From an uncultured Collinsella sp. (lineage in GTDB: Bacteria; Actinomycetota; Coriobacteriia; Coriobacteriales; Coriobacteriaceae): a stretch of 16,344 bases of DNA. A program made the position numbers and the translations under genes. A model generated the notes under the pieces. It was not told the origin of the DNA. It was given only the letters and a program-made list of their open reading frames with translations, and made no database searches. The stretch is taken from contig CAAFEX010000018.1 of assembly GCA_900762015.1 (NCBI GenBank), forward strand, positions 1 to 16,344, written 5' to 3'. Below, piece after piece: positions 1 through 5,158 of the stretch (within the stretch, counting starts at the first letter, position 1; each line of letters begins with the position of its first letter).

Positions 1-15
1 AAGATCAGCCACGTT

Positions 16-143
16 TTCGGAAGTATGCGGCAAATTCTGAGACCTCCGAGCACACCCCGTTTTTTCGCAACAAAATGCCTGATAAACTAGCCTCAAAAGC
101 CAGGTCTGCTCACAGGGTTCAGATTTTGCCGCATACTTCCGAA
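16..143. repeat. 128-bp element bounded by 25-nt inverted repeats
   Basis: Positions 16-40 and 119-143 are inverted copies of each other with one mismatch in 25 (core TTCGGAAGTATGCGGCAAA). They enclose a 78-nt interior with no coding potential. The arms are far longer and more exact than chance would give. The interior does not form the compact GC-rich stem plus T-run of a terminator. No clear target-site duplication flanks it. The right arm ends exactly where the -35 box of the following gene begins. It could be a miniature inverted-repeat transposable element, a dispersed intergenic repeat, or a paired protein-binding site. The structure is directly visible; the role is unknown. Confidence 0.75.
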
Positions 144-171
144 TTGACGCTGGCACTCCTTAATCCATAGG
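144..171 (+). promoter_or_regulatory. Weak candidate promoter of the nuclease-like gene
   Basis: A TTGACG -35 box (144-149) is followed 16 nt later by CATAGG (166-171), which is a poor -10. The -35 touches the right arm of the inverted repeat at 16-143, so a protein binding that arm could affect transcription. The good -35 and poor -10 make this only a candidate. Confidence 0.35.
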
Positions 172-196
172 CACGCTTTTCAGCCAGGAGGGCATC

Positions 197-1270
197 GTGG
201 ATCTGACGCTATGCGGCCAAACTGCTTTTAACTATCACCGCATCCCGCCGCAAATACTGGGTCTTTACCCTGCCATTAGCCTTGGCAATATGGATCGCAG
301 ATGTTGCGGCCTCAGAAGTCATGCGGTTGTAAAAGACCTGCTTCACGCACCGCTTCACAGGCTTGTATTCACCCGGGCACAATCCGGGTCGCGAAGCCTG
401 TTTAAATCGCATCTCCTGACCCAAGAGCCACCTCCTGGGTCGTTTAGGCAGACTGAGCATGGATTTGATGTCACGTCGCCCGAGTTTACGCTGCTCAACC
501 TTGCTGCGAAGGTCTCACGCAACCAGTTACTCATGGCTTGCTACGAGATGTGCGGCTCCTTTGCAGTGTTTAAGCCCTGCGAGCGAACGCAGCAACAACT
601 CGATGAATCTATTTCGCTTAAGCTCATTCCACCCAACTGCGGCTGGGAGCGAGTTAACGACACCAAGGGCAATGACACCAACCTGTGGAAGCGCCAACCG
701 CTCCTCAGCGCGGCGGATATCGCCGCATTCGCTAAGCAGGCCGCAGGCCTGCGCGGCGTTAAGCAGCTCCGCTGGGCGGCCGAGCACATGACGGGGCAGA
801 CCGCCTCGCCTTTCGAAGTCCAAACATCCATACTCGTCTCACTCCCCCGTGACGAGGGCGGCCTGGGTATCGGCATCACCAACAACGTGCGCATCCCACT
901 CAGCGACGCCGCGCGCTCGCTGTATGACAAAACCTGCTGCTACGCCGATATCCTCATCGAGAGCGCCACCGACAGCATGGGCGTCATTTTGGAATGCCAA
1001 GGCCGCTCCGCCCACGATGGCGAAGCCGCAAGCCTCTCCGATGCCGAACGCACCACCGCGCTCACCAGCATGGGCTACGATGTCATACAAATTACCTACG
1101 ACCAGATCAAGGACAAGAAGAGCTTTAACAACATCGCCGAGCTCATTCATAAAAAGGCGGGGCTCCCCTACATCCCAAAGACCGATCAGGAACGTACCGC
1201 TGAAAATGCCCTGCGACGGGAGCTGTTGGTCGATTGGGTTGAACTGTTCACCGTTAAGCCGGCCGGCTAG
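197..1270 (+). CDS. Uncharacterised protein with C-terminal Vsr/DUF559-like nuclease fold
   Basis: This 357-residue protein has no function I can name. It starts at GTG 197 behind a strong AGGAGGG ribosome-binding site (186-192), which decides the start. Residues 90-125 (FDVTSPEFTLLNLA, then YEMCGSFAVF) resemble the middle region of actinobacterial proteins often annotated AbiEi-like or DUF559. Residues 205-305 look like a PD-(D/E)XK/Vsr-type fold: Glu207 in a helix, Asp251 in YADILIES, Glu266-Cys-Gln268 in ILECQG, His273, then a D-x-x-R helix and GYDVIQIT. The usual catalytic Lys of ExK is replaced by Gln, giving E-x-Q. No helix-turn-helix, signal peptide or membrane segment is seen. It stands alone, with no partner gene behind it, so an AbiE-type toxin partner is absent. 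Its stop overlaps that of the convergent gene. DNA binding or cleavage is an inference from fold resemblance only. Confidence 0.75.
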   Translation: MDLTLCGQTAFNYHRIPPQILGLYPAISLGNMDRRCCGLRSHAVVKDLLHAPLHRLVFTRAQSGSRSLFKSHLLTQEPPPGSFRQTEHGFDVTSPEFTLLNLAAKVSRNQLLMACYEMCGSFAVFKPCERTQQQLDESISLKLIPPNCGWERVNDTKGNDTNLWKRQPLLSAADIAAFAKQAAGLRGVKQLRWAAEHMTGQTASPFEVQTSILVSLPRDEGGLGIGITNNVRIPLSDAARSLYDKTCCYADILIESATDSMGVILECQGRSAHDGEAASLSDAERTTALTSMGYDVIQITYDQIKDKKSFNNIAELIHKKAGLPYIPKTDQERTAENALRRELLVDWVELFTVKPAG

Positions 1271-2115
1271 CAGCTAGCGATCAGGGGGACTGCGGGAATG
1301 TCAGAAGCGGCAACGCGAGCCGCAAATCCTGCCTCGGTCAGCTCGATGACCTCGGTAAACGTTGCATCGAAAAACTCCTCGGTTAGCAGGCGATACGGCG
1401 GATGATCGGGCTCGCCGGGGTTTTCGCGCACGATCTCGTGCATAACGCCGATGGTCTTGAGCACATACTCCTTATGGATGGGATACTGCCCAAAACGTGC
1501 CGCAGCGGTATACAGGCGATCGGTCGCGCGCGGAATCGAAACAATGCCGAGCGTCTTGCCAAACCAGTCAAAGTCGCCTTGCTTTTTAATGCGGAATTCC
1601 TCGCACGGCTTGCCGCCGTGCGCCTCCAGGTACTGATTCACGCGTGTATTCCATACGGTATCGGCCACCAGATGCGACCAGACACCCAGTGTCAAATCAA
1701 GCAACGACTGCGCCACGTCCTCGGACGCAAGCGAGAACTCACGAGCGCTGGGACCGACAACCGGCTCGGCATCCTTGTAGCGCTGGGGATAGTGCACGCG
1801 GTTCAGTCGCTCGCGTTCCTCGATAATCGAGGTCGCCGCGGCTGGCGCACCGGTGGGCGAACTTTTAAGCAACGGTGCCACATAGGTATCCCAGAACTCA
1901 TGCTCACGAGGCTTAGGGATAGGCTCGGGCTTTGCAAAGTGCGTAATGCGGTACGGGATGGGATCGGCGATGCCAGGGACCATATAGCCCACGAAGATAT
2001 CCGGAACCACGCAGCCAAACAAAAAGGCATTGCGGTCGCGCACGCTATTGGCAAGCGCACCAGTGCGCTCCAGCAAACGCTCCGTCTGAGCGATATGAAT
2101 GTTCCAGCTTGGCAT
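1267..2115 (-). CDS. Zinc-dependent phospholipase C-like protein
   Basis: A protein of 282 residues resembling the zinc-dependent phospholipase C family (Pfam PF00882 type), whose members hold metal through scattered His and Asp residues. Visible candidate ligands are His7 in PSWNIH, Asp39 in GCVVPDIF, His59 in ITHF, and His148 and Asp152 in GVWSHLVADTVWN. There is no signal peptide, so it is probably cytoplasmic, unlike secreted bacterial phospholipases; the true substrate is unknown. I prefer the ATG at 2115 because GGGGG lies 6-10 nt upstream and the family usually begins near this SW-x-x-H motif. An ATG four codons earlier (2127) is possible but has a poor ribosome-binding site and would leave almost no leader. 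It is probably transcribed alone from the promoter at 2142-2150. Confidence 0.75.
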   Translation of the reverse strand: MPSWNIHIAQTERLLERTGALANSVRDRNAFLFGCVVPDIFVGYMVPGIADPIPYRITHFAKPEPIPKPREHEFWDTYVAPLLKSSPTGAPAAATSIIEERERLNRVHYPQRYKDAEPVVGPSAREFSLASEDVAQSLLDLTLGVWSHLVADTVWNTRVNQYLEAHGGKPCEEFRIKKQGDFDWFGKTLGIVSIPRATDRLYTAAARFGQYPIHKEYVLKTIGVMHEIVRENPGEPDHPPYRLLTEEFFDATFTEVIELTEAGFAARVAASDIPAVPLIASC

Positions 2116-2141
2116 AGCCACCCCCATAAAAAACCTGGATA

Positions 2142-2150
2142 ACTATACCA
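2142..2150 (-). promoter_or_regulatory. Extended -10 promoter for the phospholipase C-like gene
   Basis: Read on the minus strand the sequence is TGGTATAGT, a TATAGT -10 box (5 of 6 matches) with the TGn extension that can compensate for a missing -35. No good -35 lies 16-18 nt upstream. Transcription would begin near 2135, giving a leader of about 20 nt to the ATG at 2115. Confidence 0.45.
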
Positions 2151-2156
2151 TCACGG

Positions 2157-2175
2157 CAAAGCCGCGCGGGCGGCT
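2157..2175 (-). terminator. Possible weak terminator after the transporter operon
   Basis: On the minus strand, AGCCGC and GCGGCT form a 6-bp stem around a 4-nt loop (arms 2160-2165 and 2170-2175), followed by only three T residues. It lies about 20 nt beyond the stop of the ATPase gene. The short stem and short T-run make it weak; read-through into the next minus-strand gene is possible. Confidence 0.4.
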
Positions 2176-2195
2176 ACGCACGCTCTACGCAGCAA

Positions 2196-2990
2196 CTAGT
2201 CCGTAGCACCGCTTTCGGTTCCATACGACGGCGAAGGCGCCTCGATCACATGGTGATATCGATCGATATAGATTGCACGGGCACCCAGGCGTCGCACCAA
2301 ATCCTGGTGATGTGTGCTCATCAAGACCGTCTTACCCGCCGCGACGTAGGCCAGCAAGAAGTTGACCACAATGTCGCATGAATCCTCGTCGAGCCCATTG
2401 GTAGGCTCGTCGAGGACCAAGATATCCGGGTTCATCGACACCACCGCAGCCAGCGCAACGCGCTTCTTTTGCCCGCCCGAGAGCTGATAGGGAGAGGCGT
2501 CGGCAAGGTCGGCAACCTGGAACAGCCCCATGGCATCGCGCACGCGGCGCTCGAGCTCGTCTGCCGGCAGCCCCATCTGCGCGGGACCAAAAGCAACTTC
2601 CTCGCCCACCGTAGCGCAGAACAGCTGAGCATCGGCATTCTGAAACACAAAACCTACGCGCTGATGAAAACGCTGAGCGGCCGCGGAATCCTTTAGAAAC
2701 GCCTCATCGATCACGTGCCCGTCAAACAGGTATGCCCCTGCATCCACGAGTTCAAGGCCGTTAATAAGACGCATAATCGTCGTCTTGCCGCAGCCGTTGG
2801 GACCGAGCAGGGCAACGAGTTCACCACGGTCCACGCGCAGCGAAACGCCGTCGACCACCGTATGGCCCGCATAGGAAAACACCACGTCGCGAAACTCGAT
2901 GAGCGGCGTTGCCTCGGCGCCAACAGCACCGCTCGCGCCCATCGCGTCATTTGTATCGTTTGCCAAAACGTCGCCCTTCCCCATTTGCAT
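2196..2990 (-). CDS. cbiO: ECF transporter ATPase, CbiO/NikO type
   Basis: The 264-residue ATP-binding subunit of an energy-coupling-factor metal importer, acting at the inner face of the membrane. Walker A is GPNGCGKTT (63-71), the Q-loop is in FVFQNADAQLF (Gln117), the signature is LSGGQKKR (170-177), Walker B is ILVLDEP (190-196), and the switch His is in STHHQD (about 227). Q-loop wording and size fit CbiO/EcfA rather than a general ABC exporter. Residues 1-28 form a nonconserved polar extension. An internal ATG at residue 17 is a possible alternative start, since GGGG directly abuts the ATG at 2990. It is the last gene of the operon, 22 nt after the EcfT gene. Only one ATPase gene is present, so the working complex probably uses a homodimer, as in CbiMNQO/NikMNQO systems. 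The symbol follows family; the metal is probably nickel. Confidence 0.9.
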   Translation of the reverse strand: MQMGKGDVLANDTNDAMGASGAVGAEATPLIEFRDVVFSYAGHTVVDGVSLRVDRGELVALLGPNGCGKTTIMRLINGLELVDAGAYLFDGHVIDEAFLKDSAAAQRFHQRVGFVFQNADAQLFCATVGEEVAFGPAQMGLPADELERRVRDAMGLFQVADLADASPYQLSGGQKKRVALAAVVSMNPDILVLDEPTNGLDEDSCDIVVNFLLAYVAAGKTVLMSTHHQDLVRRLGARAIYIDRYHHVIEAPSPSYGTESGATD

Positions 2991-3012
2991 CCCCAGTCGG
3001 AACCAGCAGCGC

Positions 3013-3855
3013 CTACAGCACGGCGCACAACACTGTCAGCAGCGCCACGCCGGCCGCATAGGCCGCATCGCGCCAGCCAAACCTGGCGCGCGCGGGAGCC
3101 GGATACGCACCGGCAAAGCCGCGGCAAAGCATAGCCTCGTCCATCGCGCGGCTGCATTTCATCGCCTTGATAAAGGTCATGCCCATGATACCCGCGATCG
3201 AATCGGTACGCGAAAATCCCTCGGGCGCACGGCCAACGCTGCGCAGCATGACCGATTCGCACAGATCGTGCGCCGTACGACCCAGCACCTCGATGTGCTT
3301 GAGCGCCATATCAAACGTAAAGATAACTTCGTCGGGTAGATGCAGCATCTTGAGCGCCGCCGACATGCGGCTCCACGTGAGGGTCCACGAAACACCCAGC
3401 ACGAGCGACACGTTAATGAACGTCTTAAGCGCAATTTTGAGCATGGCACCCGCGGCAGAAGCGCCCAGCAGCAGGGCAGGCAGTGCCAGAACCACGGCAA
3501 ACCCCGCGGCAGCCAACGCCGGCACAAAGGTCGCGCGCAGCCCGCGTACAGGGCGCACGGCAACGAGCACCAGCGCGATAGCCGCCATCAACATGATGTA
3601 CAGCGGGCTCTGCGTCAGACACACGCACAGGACGCAAAAGAACATCCCCACCAGGCGCACCGGAGCCGAAACGCAAGAAAGGGCGCGGTCGACCATCGAC
3701 CCGCCCTCGTGCGCGCCCCCGCCCAGGCGAACCCGCTCAAGCAGGCTCGCCAGGTGCAGGACGTTCTTTTGCATCACGCGATGACGAGCGCCCGTGGGCT
3801 CGTAACGCTGCTCGACCGCAAGCCAGCTAGGCAGCTCGACCATCGCCATGAGCAC
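3013..3855 (-). CDS. cbiQ: ECF transporter transmembrane subunit EcfT, CbiQ/NikQ type
   Basis: A 280-residue membrane protein that couples the ATPase to the substrate-binding component. Hydrophobic segments lie at about 62-80, 84-101, 108-133, 140-160 and 263-280. The long amphipathic stretch 165-250 is the coupling domain, with the second conserved EcfT motif visible as AMLCRGF (241-247), where Cys replaces the usual Ala of Ala-Arg-Gly. The first motif is degenerate (MLRSVGR, 203-209). The chosen start is GTG 3855, which has AGGA 5 nt upstream. ATG codons at 3849 and 3843 are alternatives. All lie inside the 3' end of the upstream gene, giving up to 29 nt of overlap and suggesting translational coupling. 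Confidence 0.88.
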   Translation of the reverse strand: MLMAMVELPSWLAVEQRYEPTGARHRVMQKNVLHLASLLERVRLGGGAHEGGSMVDRALSCVSAPVRLVGMFFCVLCVCLTQSPLYIMLMAAIALVLVAVRPVRGLRATFVPALAAAGFAVVLALPALLLGASAAGAMLKIALKTFINVSLVLGVSWTLTWSRMSAALKMLHLPDEVIFTFDMALKHIEVLGRTAHDLCESVMLRSVGRAPEGFSRTDSIAGIMGMTFIKAMKCSRAMDEAMLCRGFAGAYPAPARARFGWRDAAYAAGVALLTVLCAVL

Positions 3856-4912
3856 CGCTTTCCTTGACCGTCAGCGAGATCAGACGGAATGCGATGGTGA
3901 GCACCGCCACGCCAATCACGCCGGACAGGATATACATGGCAGCCTGACCGGCAAAGCCGAGACCCTGCTCCTCGGAATAGGCCTGCAGGTAATCACCCGT
4001 AGGCAGCGCATCGGCAAAGGTCGGGGTGTCGAGACCGACCGAAGCCTGCAGGCTGTCGTCGCCAACCTCCTGAACGGCGGTCGCGGCGCCCTCGGCGTCC
4101 CACTCACCCCAGGCGTCACCCGTGGCCAGCAGGCCCAGCGGCGTGGCCACGACAAGCACGGCAACCAAGATGAGCGTGGGGACCAGCGAGGTCTTCTTGG
4201 CAGCAGCGCCCTCGGCAGCAAGCTGTCCATCGGCGGCTTCGGGGCCGACGATAACGCCCGGCGCCGTCTTCTTGATAAAGCCGTAGATCGCGGCAGTCGC
4301 CACGCCCTCGACCACGCCGGCTGCCAACATATGCGGGATCATCATGGCCGGAATGGCAATGGACAGCGGGAAGGGGCAGTACAGCGGAGCGCCCGAAGCA
4401 TTCGTGAAAAGCATCGGCTGAATACCAAACTCGATTGCTGCGCACAGGGCCGCCAGGCACAGGCCGACCCAGCCGCTTACGATGGCCGAAACCGAGGTGC
4501 CCCAGCTCTTGTCGTGCAAACGGCTGTTAAGCGCGCGGAACACGATGGCTGCGGCAAACGGCAACACGAAGGCCATGTTAAAGCAGTTAGCGCCAAAGGA
4601 CAGGATGCCGCCGTCGCCAAACAGCAGCGCTTGCAGCGCCAGCGCGACCGAAACCGCGATAGCCGCGGCCTCGGGGCCCAGCAGCAGCGCGATGAGTGCG
4701 CCACCAACGGCGTGGCCTGTGGTGCCGCCAGGCAGCGGCACGTTGAACATCATGAGCAGGAAGGAGAACGCGGCGCAGATGCCCAGGAACGCCATGTGCT
4801 CGCGATCGAGCGTGGCGCGCACCTTCTTGATGCAGTGGATCCAAACGGGCACCATCGCCACCGCCATAACGGCATCGGTCTGCGGGGACAGATAATTATC
4901 TGGAATGTGCAT
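3827..4912 (-). CDS. cbiM: ECF metal-binding membrane protein, CbiM/NikM fused to NikN-like domain
   Basis: A 361-residue integral membrane protein that binds the transition metal and carries it across the membrane. It begins MHIPDNYLS. In this family the free N-terminus with His2 enters the fold and, with His67, coordinates Ni2+ or Co2+. His67 is present here in GGTTGHAVGG, so the start at 4912 must be right; GGGAGG lies 5 nt upstream. Residues 1-215 are the CbiM domain. After a charged linker (222-241) comes a second module (242-346) with membrane segments at about 243-262 and 325-345 and the motif TPLGLLATGDAWGEW, typical of NikN/PDGLE-type tails fused to CbiM. This fusion explains the lack of a separate cbiN gene. 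It heads the operon under the promoter at 5008-5036 and the NikR-like operator at 4970-4997, so nickel is the favoured substrate. Confidence 0.9.
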   Translation of the reverse strand: MHIPDNYLSPQTDAVMAVAMVPVWIHCIKKVRATLDREHMAFLGICAAFSFLLMMFNVPLPGGTTGHAVGGALIALLLGPEAAAIAVSVALALQALLFGDGGILSFGANCFNMAFVLPFAAAIVFRALNSRLHDKSWGTSVSAIVSGWVGLCLAALCAAIEFGIQPMLFTNASGAPLYCPFPLSIAIPAMMIPHMLAAGVVEGVATAAIYGFIKKTAPGVIVGPEAADGQLAAEGAAAKKTSLVPTLILVAVLVVATPLGLLATGDAWGEWDAEGAATAVQEVGDDSLQASVGLDTPTFADALPTGDYLQAYSEEQGLGFAGQAAMYILSGVIGVAVLTIAFRLISLTVKESGAHGDGRAA

Positions 4913-4969
4913 GTACGCCTCCCGGTTATCGGCGCACGGAATTGCAACGCCGCTTGAATCACCTTTCCA

Positions 4970-4997
4970 GTGTTACGTAATGTCAGATTCGTAACAC
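4970..4997. promoter_or_regulatory. NikR-type operator palindrome
   Basis: A perfect inverted repeat GTGTTAC-N14-GTAACAC; the arms extend to 8 bp (GTGTTACG and CGTAACAC) with 12 nt between. It matches the motif I recall for NikR, the nickel-responsive ribbon-helix-helix repressor, in Desulfovibrio (GTGTTAC-N13/14-GTAACAC). It begins a few nt downstream of the predicted transcription start of the metal transporter operon, a position suited to repression. No nikR gene is in the window. The palindrome is seen directly; the regulator is inferred. Confidence 0.75.
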
Positions 4998-5007
4998 GCC
5001 GCGGGCT

Positions 5008-5036
5008 ATCATAGCAAAACGGCGCACTGCCGACAA
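5008..5036 (-). promoter_or_regulatory. Promoter of the metal transporter operon
   Basis: On the minus strand, TTGTCG (-35, 5031-5036; 4 of 6 matches) and TATGAT (-10, 5008-5013; 5 of 6 matches) are separated by 17 nt. Initiation would fall near 5001, leaving a leader of about 90 nt that contains the NikR-like palindrome. The promoter overlaps the pheST terminator: its -35 lies in the terminator loop and its -10 just past the T-run. Confidence 0.65.
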
Positions 5037-5050
5037 AGCAGCACGCCGTT
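5016..5050 (-). terminator. Intrinsic terminator of the pheST operon
   Basis: The arms 5019-5030 and 5038-5049 form a 12-bp stem (two G-T wobbles) around a 7-nt loop. On the minus strand TTTT follows. It lies about 110 nt past the pheT stop. The stretch between (5051-5158) contains only small hairpins and no gene. Confidence 0.75.
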
Positions 5051-5158
5051 ATGTAATGCGCGTGTCATATATGCAGGCTCAACGGTGCCTTATACCGGGC
5101 ACAGCAGTCACGTAGGACTCGGCAGCAGCCACCGCTGACCCATACCCCAGCGCAGGAC

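Noticed and set aside
209..460. Minus-strand frame of 83 codons inside the first gene
   Set aside because: The plus-strand frame has a strong ribosome-binding site and family-like motifs; the antisense frame has neither.
1402..2142. Plus-strand reading frame of 246 codons
   Set aside because: Antisense to the phospholipase C-like gene, His/Arg-rich shadow translation with no recognisable motif, caused by high GC.
3848..4957. Plus-strand reading frame of 369 codons
   Set aside because: Exactly opposite cbiM, which has clear family motifs; the frame is a Gln/Arg/His-rich shadow.
4913..5158. Cobalamin riboswitch upstream of the CbiM-type operon
   Set aside because: I looked for the B12-box and the conserved GCCACTG core and found neither. 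The leader after the promoter is only about 90 nt, too short, and a NikR-like palindrome explains regulation better.
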